From Onthophagus taurus (lineage: Eukaryota; Arthropoda; Insecta; Coleoptera; Scarabaeidae), in contig NC_091968.1 in assembly GCF_036711975.1 (NCBI RefSeq), forward strand, positions 20,460,001 to 20,524,000: DNA of 64,000 nucleotides. The letters run 5' to 3'. Positions 54,124-64,000 of the stretch are shown here, piece by piece. Below the pieces are notes generated by a model, which was not told where the DNA came from, ran no database searches, and was given only the letters and a program-made list of their open reading frames with translations. Position numbers and translations under genes: made by a program. Within the stretch, counting starts at the first letter, position 1, and each line of letters begins with the position of its first letter.

Positions 54124-55548
54124 TTATGAATTCGAGTGATTTCTCATTGTGGCATAAGTGTAACCACCTTTCATAATCTAAAAAATCAAAAATTGCAGCA
54201 AACTAAAAATCAAAATTTTTGACACATACCGATTTGAAAGTAAGCAGCGAAAAAATTCCGTACGGCCCAGTTCTTAAATACAACGGTTTTTGCGCGCGCA
54301 TTATCATAAAAGCGATATCCTTACGAATCGAAGGGCTCCCTTCGTACCATTTCGTATCGTATAAAGCTGTGGCGATTTCAACACTCTAAAATAATTAATT
54401 AAAAAAAAATGATTGACTCAAAAGACTACCATTAAAGTTTAAAACGTACTTTAAATATCATTCTTTCACCACAAAGACAATTCAAAAAAATCGCCATAAT
54501 CCAACCCACCACATTCATAATTGGTTTAACTTCGCAATTCTAAAAATTAAGAAAATTAATTTGAGATTTAAATAAATCCTTTTTTTAATACGTTAAGAAT
54601 TGACAAAAAGCACACTCCTATGATGACGCTGTAAGCGACCTGGCAAGGAGCAAGAAATTTGTTGTAACATATATTTATTCGATCAACTAATCTAAAAAAT
54701 TGTATTTAATTAATTTGATTATTATATAATGAAGTATTATCTTACCGTGCGATGTAAATATAATAACGAATACAATTTCTAAGTCGAGCTTTTCTTTCTT
54801 TTTCTGCAACGACCTCAAAAATTTCTCCAATTTTCTCTTTAAGATGTTCTAACCTAACAATTACCAACTCAAAGGCAGTAAAACAAGCAGCCCCGGATAA
54901 GGCTCCGACCTCCAATAAGTAAGTAATAACATACCAAGCAATCCCTACGTGTAAATAATGAAGAAATCCTTCTTCGACCGAATACAAATAATATTTTACT
55001 TGGACCGGATATCCGGTACAATATAATGCAATTTCATCAGTAATCCCTTTGGGACAAAAAAACAATTTTAAAAATACAGTTTTAATAAAAATCACGCAGC
55101 AACCGAAAAATATATATAAACATATTAAAATGTTTAAAATGTCGACGATACCCATGTGTTTCTTAGCGATCGGTGGTTCCCCGAATTTCGTAAAATCCTG
55201 GAGTTCTTCGAATAAATTTAAGGAACGTTTTTCGATTAAAAAGGTTATTATGTAATTGTAATAAATATTTATGCCGCAAACTGCGGCATAAATTGATTCC
55301 GATATCAAGATAGATGACGATTCCTTCAAATCTGAAAAATAAAAAAATAAAATAAAATAATAAACATTTGTTTAATTAAACGTACGTGTTAAAATATGGA
55401 AACAATGTAATTGAATACCAATAACAAAATATAATCCCACTGTTAAATGAAACCAAATTTTAAATTTATAAAAAAAATTCTTTTCGCCATCGTACCAAAT
55501 ATGAACCAATCTTGAGTATTTGTACAACATGGGAATATAGCAAGGCAT
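54124..55548 (-). CDS. Odorant receptor OR-E (7tm_6), six exons, intact
   Basis: Exons on the minus strand: 55548-55386, 55331-54746, 54691-54592, 54539-54450, 54385-54230 and 54177-54124. Lengths are identical to OR-D (163, 586, 100, 90, 156, 54), giving 382 residues with GT/AG borders. It is the segmental duplicate of OR-D. Changes seen are few: S-to-C near the start (MPCYIPM), FICPKGITDK to FFCPKGITDE in exon 2, and single substitutions in exons 3-5. The frame is open throughout. Expected partner Orco lies outside the window; ligand unknown. Confidence 0.92.
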
Positions 55549-56030
55549 GTTTAGTTTAAAAAGAAGTTTGATGTTATGTTAATGAATATCAAAATGCGAA
55601 TACGTGTTTAATCAAAAAAATTGTTCAATTTATAATATAAAGTAAGTGCTTATTTTATTTTTTATTAAATTAGAGGCTAAATTTTATTGCTACAAATCAT
55701 CTTATATTGTGTTCTTTCATTATAATATTAAATTTTTATAATAAAAAAGAATTAAAGAGAACTTATTTTCTTAGAAACGCGAAACATTCGTAAACGGTTG
55801 AATAAACATAAACATTAAAATCAAATTACGAAAATAAGACGGTTAAGCTATGAGCTTATCCATTCTAATTTATAAATTTATTTCAAAATAATAAATTAAA
55901 TTGAGAAATTTTGAAAAAATTGTTTTCTTTTAATAATATATTAAAAAAAAGTTACTTAAATTTATTGTTTGTAAAAATCATAACAACGATGTTTATAGAA
56001 AATAAGAAATTATTATTATTTATGAAAAAC
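55549..56030. other. AT-rich 5' flank of OR-E
   Basis: Counterpart of 34247-34740. No gene or defined site recognised. Confidence 0.35.
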
Positions 56031-56531
56031 AGGAACAGAAAAGTATAGAGAAAGCAAAACTGGAAACGACAATGAGAAAATACTACAACATAGACAGCTT
56101 GAAACCACCTCCACGAGTTTCTTCTACAAACTACTACAGGTAGGAAGAAACCTACGAGAAACTAAAAGACAAAATGCATGAAGCATTAGATGAAAAAGAA
56201 AGCTATACTCACAGAATGGTTAGAGGATAAAAAAAATTGCACGTAATATAACAGATATACAGTGTGTTAATTAATAATCGTACCCGACGTCATCATTTAT
56301 TTATTTACGCTCACGGGACACAGCACAGGACAAACCCAATTCAAGCTGTGCCACTAAAAAAATACAATAAGAAAGGAAAAAAAGGACACAAAAATACTTA
56401 AATCAGTATCTCAAATTGCATAAGTAATTTAACAAAAATAACAGAAAAAAAAAAGAAAAAAACCAAGGTATCTAACAATCAGCACGTGAAAGGACAAGAA
56501 CTAATTGTAAGTATAAATCAATCTATATAAA

Positions 56532-59330
56532 TTAATCTATATACGGCATGTTCCCAACAGCAGCAAGGGTCGCTCTTTTAAAGGAGATTAAGGAATCGTA
56601 CGCAAATATATCAATAGCAAGACGGTCAGCAGAGCGCAGCAATGGCGAATGCTGATAGGAGTTAGTGCGCGGAGTTGTAGTAAAGAACAGAAAATCAAAA
56701 CGAAGCGATCTGGGTGGGACGTGGAAGTTAATCAGTAATGTAAGCGAGGATGATTTATAAATATTATACATTATTTTATATAAAAGTATTATATCATTAG
56801 CAAGTCGCCGTTGGCCAAGTTGTAACAAGTGGAAAGATTGGCACGCCGAGTTGTAGTCAGCATAGGTAGTATGAGATTTCCAGCATAAAAAACGAACGAA
56901 TCTCTTTTGGACACGCTCTAGTCGTTCCACAAATATATTATATTGTGGATTCCATACAACAGTGCAATAATTCAAAATGTTAAATACATACGTATAATAG
57001 AGAGTCATTAATGAATTAGTGTCGGTAAAATCAGCAGCCGATCTCATGACGAAACCAAGCATACGAAAAGCCTTGCTAACCACCGAATCGACGTGCTCAC
57101 TGAATAATAGCTTACTATCAAACGTCACACCCAAATCTCTTATAGAAGTAACCCTGTTCAACAACTTCCCTCCAATGATGTAGTCAAAGCGTATGGGACC
57201 AGGCTTTTTTGTAAAAGTAATTGTAAAGTATTTACTATAATTCATGGTGATGAAGTTTGTGCAACAATATTGAGCAAGTTCGTATAGATCACGCTGAAGA
57301 GCAGAACAATCTCTAGGATTTGACACGCGGCGGAAGATCTTTAGATCATCTGCATACATTAAACAGTTAGCGTGTTTAAAACACTTAAATATGTCATTAA
57401 TATAAATATTAAAAAGCAGAGATCCAAGAATGCTTCCCTGAGGTACGCCGGATGAGACCGACACCGTCTGCGATGAAAAACCTCTAACTGTAACCGACTG
57501 CGTTCTATCAGCCAAGTGGGAAGCAAGCCACTGTTGAATGCTGTAGGGTAAACCAACATGTTCAATTTTTTGTAGTAAGAGCCGATGATCAACTTTATCA
57601 AAAGCTTTACTAAAATCAGTATAAACAGAGTCCACCTGATTCGAGAAGATTGGTCTCTACCGAACGACCAGCAAAAAAACCGTGTTGTCGAGGGTCCAAA
57701 ACATTTTTTACAGTGTAAAAAATAGGCTTGTAAATTAAGCTCTCAAGGACCTTGCCAAAAATGGGCAACAAAGAAATTGGTCTGTAGTTTTCGACCAAGC
57801 TCCTACAGCCAGATTTAAAAATAGGCACCACAGAGGCCCGCTTCCAGACTAGCGGAAAGACACAGTCTTTCAGAGATCTATTGAACAGGATTGATAACGG
57901 TTCACTAAGAGATTCACAACAATTTTTTATTATAATAGGAGGTATACCGTCACCACCTGGCCCTCCGGAAGGGCTAACAGCTCTAAGAGCTTTCAAGATC
58001 TCAACCTGCTCAAATTGTAGAGACAGGTCGCAAAAACGTGGGCTACCACAACGGAAGCCATTGCTGGTGCTCGAGGTCCGAGAAGCATTAAATACTTAGC
58101 CGAAGTAACGAGAAAAAAGGTCGCAGATATGTGCACCATCGGTAGCAGTGACACCGTCAAACGCAACCTCTGCAGGCAAGTCACTTGTCGCGCGCTTAAC
58201 TCTAACAAATGACCAAAACCTTTTGGGATCATGCCGTATACTGCTCTCCGCACTGACAATAAAATTGCGATAATCACGATCGATAAGGAACTTTGAGCGA
58301 CCCCTCGAAAGGGAAAAAGTTAAATAGTCGAGGCGATTTCTATACCGCTTCCACTTCTTGTGCATCTTACGTTTTTCACGAATTACTTTACTAGTATCTT
58401 TTGAGAACCAGTACGGAAAACCGAGTACGAAGACTCGTTTGCGCGGTACGAAAAGTTTAAAAGCGTCAGATAGCATTTCGTAAAAATAAGTGGCAGCCTC
58501 GTCCACGGTTCCATCGCTCAGACGATCCCGCCAGGGCACCTCATTTAAGTACAAAGTGATTTGATCAAATGATGCCTTTTTAAAATTATATATTGGTTCA
58601 CTACAGTGGGATAAATTTCTAGGAATTAAGAATTTGTATGATATATCAAGCGTAGTATGAGCACGGTCCTTCGGCACCAAAGCATGATCATCCAAATCAA
58701 CCTCGCAATGAAATACATTACAGGAAAAAACAAGATCAAGAACGTTACCAAAGTCATTACAATGATGATTTAATTGGGATAAACCAGCCAAGGAGACGGA
58801 GTCCAAGAACTCTGTAGCTCTTGCAGAAGTTGCCCTGGACGGGACACAGTAGCGGCGGACGGGGTCAAAAGACCACCCGATTTCCGGGATATTGAAATCA
58901 CCACAATAGAGAAAACCATCATTGGGGTGTCGCTCAATTACATCAATTAAAGATCTGGAAAATCGCGAGAGTGCAACATTGTCACATGGCGAAATATAAA
59001 CACAGCATATGTTAAGCACTAAACAGCCATTAGACAACGCAACACACACTGCTTCAACGTCCGCGAACAAACCCGGTCGTTCCGCACTGGAGATCATTTT
59101 CGACACAACCAACAACACACCACCTCCACGCCGAGCACCCGAATCATCATTAATGTGTCGGTCACGCCTGTAAGTCACATATGAATCGGGGAAATACTCT
59201 GCAGATTCAATTCCGGGACAAAGCCAGGTCTCCGTAAGGCAGACAACATCCAAATCCGCACTCAGTAGATTTGTATAGAAAATAGTACCTTTACTACGTA
59301 AGCCGCGTACGTTTTGATAGTAAAGGGAGA
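56532..59330 (-). pseudogene. LINE ORF2 (endonuclease-RT), three lesions
   Basis: Endonuclease motifs: NVRGLRSKG near 59300, VVCLTETWLCPG, RRGGGVLLVVS and FLYCGDFNIPEIGW. RT motifs: VVPIFKSGCRSLVENYRPIS, RQHGFFAGRSVETNLL, YTDFSKAFDKVDH, SGVPQGSILGSLLFNIYIND and LMYADDLKIF. Lesions: a frameshift near 59320, an in-frame TAA at 58096-58098, and a frame-breaking deletion near 57640 between the ETNLL and DSVYTDF blocks. No RNase H. The rest, including the C-terminal RVQKRFVRFLCW region, is well preserved, so it is a recently dead copy. Confidence 0.88.
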
Positions 59331-59391
59331 TGAATTATTAGACGCCATTGCGAGTTAGAAAATATCTAAGTTTGCTTATACATGAAGAGAA

Positions 59392-60339
59392 CTACTGTAG
59401 TTTGCGCAAGTCTCCGTCGGAATTAATCTGGATAACACGGCTACTGTCGTTTTTACGGACAAGAATTTTACAATTGCGCGTCCAGACATATTTATAACCA
59501 TTTTCTTTAGCCGTGGCCCTAGCGGCGCCGAACAGTTTTTTATTCGCTACAGTAAGGTGTTCATTGATGAAACATTGCTGTGATAGGCCATCAATCAAAA
59601 AACCAGGACGGGAACCCTTGGGAAGGGAGCGCTTCTTGGCAATGGCAGCGGCGAGAAAAGAATCGCGTTTGGTACGATTGCAGAAACGCACGACGATGTT
59701 CTTTGGTCGACTCACATCGCCGATGTGAGGTACTCGATGTATAGCGTCAATATCATCACATTTTAACGGGACCTCAAGAAAGCCGCCGATTTTATTCATA
59801 ACATCGACAATGTTTTCGTTGGCCGCCTCAGGTACGCCCTGTATCTCCAGATTGTTACGTCTGGAGTACTGATCCAAGTCCGCAACCCTAACCGACAAGG
59901 TGTCGACCTGTTTCCTCAATCGTACGTTATCGGAAGAAAGGCTATCAATAACCATGCACTTTTCTTTGATAAGTTTTTCAAAATCGGATATTTGATCGCT
60001 GCAGAATTGAACCGAGGTCATTAGCTCATCATTTGTAGCTTTCATAGATCTAAGCTCCGAACGTATCTCGCTAACCATCTCATAGACAGCCTCGATTGTC
60101 GGAGTGGAGGCCACACCGCGATTATCGAAGTCATGCGGCAACATAGTTTTTCTACGGTTAGAAGACGGACGGCAACCAGGACATTGCCATGACGAGCCTG
60201 GGGCGGAGAGCGCCGTGGCCGCAGCTTTGGAGAACTTCACGCATTTGGCGTGGAACCAAACATCGCACGACACGCAGTGAATTCCCGCTTTATCTCTCCC
60301 CACCAGCTATCCGCAACACCCGCACTGCGTTGAAGGCAT
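59392..60339 (-). pseudogene. LINE ORF1 with PHD-like finger, one stop codon
   Basis: From ATG 60339: an N-terminal Cys/His finger (CGCC, then an in-frame TAG at about 60309, then GIHCVSCDVWFHAKCVKF and WQCPGC) resembling a PHD finger. A coiled coil follows (SDFEKLIKEK, LRKQVDTLSVRVADL), then DLDQYSRRNNLEIQGVPE and the RRM-like region (DAIHRVPHIG, NIVVRFCNRTKRDSFLAAA). The TAG near residue 11 would remove the first two finger cysteines. Otherwise the 303-codon frame is open. Role: RNA-binding ORF1 protein of the LINE. Confidence 0.85.
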
Positions 60340-60676
60340 CGGAAAAACTAGTTTTTATCTGTGCAAATTGATACCAATAATAAAATTAAATAATTGGAGA
60401 TAAATCCAGTACTAATGAACGATATACAGGTGTTATAATCAAACACCACTTCGCCGACTTTCTACCACGAAACAAATACCAGCAAGAACGAACTGCACGA
60501 GACGCATCCGAACACACTCGTACTCTGTAGTAGTTCATGTTATCATTGCAAGTAAGCATCCAATAGCACACTGAATATATCTCAATACGCAAATCGCCTA
60601 TTGCAATACCAATACTGTGATATTGGTTGCATACTTGCAATGATGACGTCAGGTACGATAATTAATTAACACACTG

Positions 60677-61740
60677 TAGACATACAGCCAAAAAAGAAAT
60701 AAAAAAACCAAAAAAGTTAAGCATTTAACACAAAATGTGTAAATATAAACTTTAAAATAGGATTGTCGAAAGTTAGGGAAGCCTGGAATACCATCAATAA
60801 TCTGAGAAAAGACACAAGTGAGAAGAACAAAATAAATCCCATAAACACAGAAACATGGGAAAAGTACTATACACACCTATTAACAGAGTGAAGAATATAT
60901 AGACACACGCCTAGAGGTGGAAGCAACCTATGATAATATAATCAAACGTAGTACCTGAAAGTCTTAGAAGAGATGACATTCCACTAGATTGGAGAAAGTC
61001 GCAAATAATCCCCATATACAAGAAAGGAAATAGGAAGGAAAGCGGGAATTACATAGGGTTAAGTATAACGTCATCACTTGGAAGGTTATATAGAATAGTC
61101 CTGAAAACTAGGATAGAAAGGGGAATTTAGGAGGAAGAGAAACAAAGTGGTTTCAGACCTGGAAGGTCTTGCGTCGATAATTTATTCACGCTTAGACACC
61201 TAGTTGAGAAAAAGCTGTCAAAAGGAAGGGAAATACATATTGCATACATAGATCTGAAAAAACCTTTCGATATGGTCCCACTTCAGAAATTATGGATTGC
61301 TCTGACAGATGTAGGCATCAACAGAACTTCCATGCTGTGAAAGTGTTATACAGGGATAACGCGGCAGAGATTTAGATAGGAAAACTTACAACTGATGCTT
61401 TCTCTCCTATAAAAGGTGTCAAACAGGAATGCTGCCTATTTTCCACAATATTCAAGATCTATATCTACTCAACCTTATAATATTAGAAAAGGAAATGCAA
61501 CCAGGAAATACACACCATGCTGTTCGAGGATGACCAAATAGTTTTTGCATAGGACGAAGAGGATATGAGATATATGTTAAATAATCTAGAAGAAAAATAC
61601 AATAAATGGGACTTGGAAATGAACAAAGATAAGACCCAACATATGGTAATTGGAGGAACAGGAAAGGACATACAATTGGAGACCAATTAGGGCAGTTATA
61701 AGCGAAGATGGAAAGGACAATAAAGATGTAATGTAATGTA
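60677..61740 (+). pseudogene. Old LINE fragment, RT domain, decayed
   Basis: Continuation of the LINE interrupted in the left copy: AWNTINNLRKDTSEKN, then IPLDWRKSQIIPIYKKGNRK, SGFRPGRSCVDNLFTLRHLV, AYIDLKKPFDMVPLQKLW and YNKWDLEMNKDKTQ, in broken frames with many stops. A polymerase of the endonuclease-bearing LINE type. Confidence 0.65.
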
Positions 61741-62010
61741 ACCATGAATGACATATGGGTTAGAAGTGTGGGTGAGAGACAAAGACATAACTCGAAGACT
61801 GCCAGCAGTAGAGATGATGTTTTGGAGAAGATGCTGCGGCATAACCATGCTGGACCGAGTTGAAAATGAGGAAATAAGAAGAAGAATGAGGCACAAAAAC
61901 TCAATCATAGACACTATAAATGAAAAGCAACTAAAATGGTATAGACATCTACGCCGAACGAGTAAAAAGAGAACCCCACTTAAGGTTTAGAACTGAATAC
62001 CAGCAGAAAG
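61741..62010 (+). pseudogene. Old LINE fragment, RT C-terminus
   Basis: A short open frame, MTYGLEVWVRDKDITRRLPA then WRRCCGITMLDRVENEEIRR and LKWYRHLRRTSKKRTPLK, is the usual C-terminal block of LINE RTs. Probably the same relic as the preceding RT piece. Confidence 0.65.
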
Positions 62011-62720
62011 AAACAAAAGAGGTAGGCTTAGGAAAAATAGATCCAGGATATAAATGTGGAGATGAAGAGGAGATAACTGGGTGAAGATGATTGGAATTTA
62101 AGAAACGCTGGCGGTTGGGATGCGAGAAACAGCAATAAAAGAGGTGCAAATACTCGACAAATAAAAGCAAAATTAAAAATGCATAGCAACGATGTCTATG
62201 GAAAATAAGAAATTATTTATGACACATTAAGTTTCATTAAATTTGTTTTAAAATGCTATTTATTTCATGACGATATCTCAATTAGGTTTCGAGATATGAT
62301 TTTTTAAACATTTATTCTTAAAGAATAAGATTAATGAAGGTGAAACACAAAATTACAATGGCAGAAATTGAAAGATAAAGAATCCATACCATCCATGGTC
62401 CATATATGGTGATATTGTTAGTAACCCAAGAATAGAGGTTATAAAGTACAAATAATCTAAAATGGGAAATTACAAAACCACTACACCTGTTTGTCTTAAT
62501 ATTCAAGTCAAGCCAGTAAAGTGTCTAAATTATTATTCCAATCTAATCATTGCCAAGCATATGGACGTGGAAAGCGTATTGGAAAGGATTTGACTCAAAA
62601 TTGCACAAAACCGAAAGATTACAGAATATACAAAGTTTTTATAGACCAACCAACAATGAAAAACTGTCACTAAAAATAAGCATTAGATATTCAAAAGACA
62701 CGAAGCAGATCAAATCTAAC
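62011..62720. other. Decayed LINE-like and AT-rich sequence
   Basis: Near 62180-62215, sequence similar to 34690-34730 and 55980-56025 recurs (GCAACGATGTCTATGGAAAATAAG), suggesting a repeated element boundary. No gene is supported. Confidence 0.3.
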
Positions 62721-63310
62721 AACACCAACAATGGCATAAAATTTTAAATAATCTACAAAGAACTAAGGAATCCAAGCTGTGAAGGAAGGAGAAATGGTAT
62801 TTTGTGGGGGATACAAGATAGACTTAATGACTTTGACTTTGTAGACATTTGTCTACTATAATATGGAGGTACAGTTGAGAAAACTGCAAGATGAAGGAGA
62901 AGCAGTAGGATAAAAGTCAATGTTCAAAAAACGAAGGAGATGAGGATCAATTCGGTAGTTGGGAAATATGAAGGGACAGAGCCCTATTTGGCGAAATAAG
63001 AACGTTTCAAAAAGAACAAAACTTCGCTTGTTCAACAGCAATCTGTCAATCCTCCTGTATGAGTGTAGAACATGGAAGGTCACCAAGAGGATGTCGAACA
63101 AATTACAACTACACATTATCTATGACTCATTAGTCATTAGAGACCAAATCAAGCACTCTAAGCAAACCTCATCGAGCAGTTGAGATGACAGCTTGACTGA
63201 AATCTTTAAGGAGATGAGGGCGCCCAAAATAGACATGGAAGAGAACTGTTGAGGAAGAAGCAATAGAAGCCGAGCAAACGTGGATAGAAATGAAACTTAG
63301 GAGTAAGTGA
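62721..63310 (+). pseudogene. Second LINE relic (RTE-like RT C-terminus)
   Basis: Broken forward frames: GILWGIQDRLNDFDFVDI (decayed FADD region), VNVQKTKEMRINS, and IWRNKNVSKRTKLRLFNSNL with YECRTWKVTKRMSNKLQ. Motif wording fits RTE-type or related LINEs. Dead. Confidence 0.6.
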
Positions 63311-63339
63311 AGTAAGATAACATGCAAGTTTACGACAAT

Positions 63340-63660
63340 ATCAATTTTTTTCTACATTTATGACCTTATATGGTCTTGAAGTCCAACTTTCTTTACCATC
63401 TTTGAGACGGCTTTCCAGGGATCGTTAATTGCTTGATTTTTCTAATATGGTTCACTTGGCCAATCTTTCCGGAAACATCCTATTAACACAATCTCTCCAT
63501 TTCCGTCACCAAGATCCCAGTCTAGGATGTAATGACGTATTACATCCTAGACTCAGGATTCATCTATCATTATTGCTCCTTACATGATTACTTAGAGTGA
63601 CTCCTCGCATTGTTCTCAGTTTTTAGCGAAGATATCGCGGTATTGTCTTGATCTTGTATG
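63340..63660 (-). pseudogene. LINE RT C-terminal relic on minus strand
   Basis: On the minus strand, broken frames show MRGVTLSNHVRSNN (about 63620-63570) and RMFPERLAK with a following SRLKDGKESW (about 63480-63390), the end region of a LINE RT. It carries a 35-nt perfect hairpin at 63519-63553. The remaining bases to 64000 are AT-rich with no gene visible. Confidence 0.45.
63519..63553. repeat. Perfect 15-bp hairpin
   Basis: AGTCTAGGATGTAAT, five-base loop GACGT, then the exact complement. It sits in the LINE relic and may be a small inserted palindrome or MITE remnant. Confidence 0.6.
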
Positions 63661-64000
63661 TTTTTGGAGTTACTCTGATAACCATGGGCTCTTCAAGGTC
63701 ATGTCAAGGTCAATGCATACTAGTTGACGTTCAATTCTATATGTCACATATAACCATGATCTTGAATTTCGAGGCATGAAACTATTATAATTGGTGAAGT
63801 TACAAAAGTAGCTGCATAATATCCAATCCAATTAATTAAAGATTGTTTACCCATTATTAATTTATTTTGACAATATTTTATTTCCCTTTCATGTTAATGA
63901 AATCCATAAATATTTAAAACACTTTCGATTTACCCTTAATTTCTTATTCTCCACTAACAACAATCGAATTTAGTCGACGTTTCAATTTGTTAGAATGACC

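Larger units (their letters stand above)
56298..60541 (-). mobile_element. Non-LTR retrotransposon with PHD-type ORF1, right copy only
   Basis: Reads on the minus strand: 5' end at 60541, ORF1, ORF2, and a 3' end with a (TAAA)n tail at 56298. The 6-bp ATCATT duplication (56292-56297 and 60542-60547) marks target-primed insertion. It is absent from the left duplicate. It is GC-richer than its surroundings. Probably a CR1/Jockey-group element different from the one at 26838. Confidence 0.88.
56260..60676. mobile_element. MITE (right copy) split by a LINE insertion
   Basis: The 147-bp palindromic MITE of the left copy is here divided into 56260-56297 and 60542-60676. The right half has diverged in its middle (AATAGCACACTGAATATATC). 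The LINE between them is flanked by ATCATT on both sides. Confidence 0.8.
41963..60951. repeat. Segmental duplication, right copy
   Basis: Colinear with 20459-35389 and longer because of later insertions: a Tc1 (44957-47326), a nested foldback (43875-44198), about seven extra satellite units, and a LINE (56298-60541). Its left edge abuts the BEL/Pao LTR within a Gypsy LTR (41963-42051). Its right edge passes smoothly into LINE sequence that the left copy lacks. Confidence 0.9.

Overview
The window is insect genomic DNA. It is AT-rich, with spliced genes, five insect-type odorant receptor (7tm_6) genes, and a heavy load of insect transposons: piggyBac, hAT, Harbinger, Tc1/mariner, BEL/Pao, Gypsy and non-LTR elements. 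The family mix would suit a beetle, but nothing here fixes the order or species. Everything below was read by eye from the sequence; no database search was run.

Layout. 1-5.0 kb holds a decayed piggyBac, a mariner-like element with layered inverted ends, and a decayed DUF7869 gene. 5.5-6.6 kb (minus) holds the 5' exons of a sorting nexin 6 orthologue, whose last intron in view runs off the left edge. 7.2-9.5 kb is a rearranged Harbinger. 9.5-11.66 kb is a second piggyBac split by a hAT insertion with a perfect 8-bp target duplication. 12.05-15.4 kb holds odorant receptor OR-A (minus), with a Tc1 element in its 3' flank. 15.5-20.5 kb is minisatellite-like sequence plus non-LTR and Gypsy debris.

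The second half is dominated by a tandem segmental duplication. The left copy is about 20459-35389 and the right copy about 41963-60951. Each copy contains, in order, a Gypsy LTR piece, an OR of the A type (OR-B or OR-C), a mariner with a nearly full transposase, a leucine-rich-repeat scrap, an array of about 191-bp satellite units, a deleted mariner, and an OR of a second type (OR-D or OR-E). A BEL/Pao retrotransposon and an 88-bp minisatellite sit at the junction between copies. After duplication the copies diverged by insertions: an intact two-ORF LINE in the left satellite, and in the right copy a Tc1, a nested foldback element and another LINE. The end of the window, 60.9-64 kb, is decayed LINE sequence.

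All five ORs can be spliced by eye into uninterrupted reading frames (373, 373, 373, 382 and 382 codons). All have six coding exons; exon lengths of 100, 90 and 156 nt recur in both subfamilies, so this is one local receptor cluster that grew by duplication. The transposons appear to be the substrate and the clock for that growth. SNX6 is an unrelated housekeeping neighbour.
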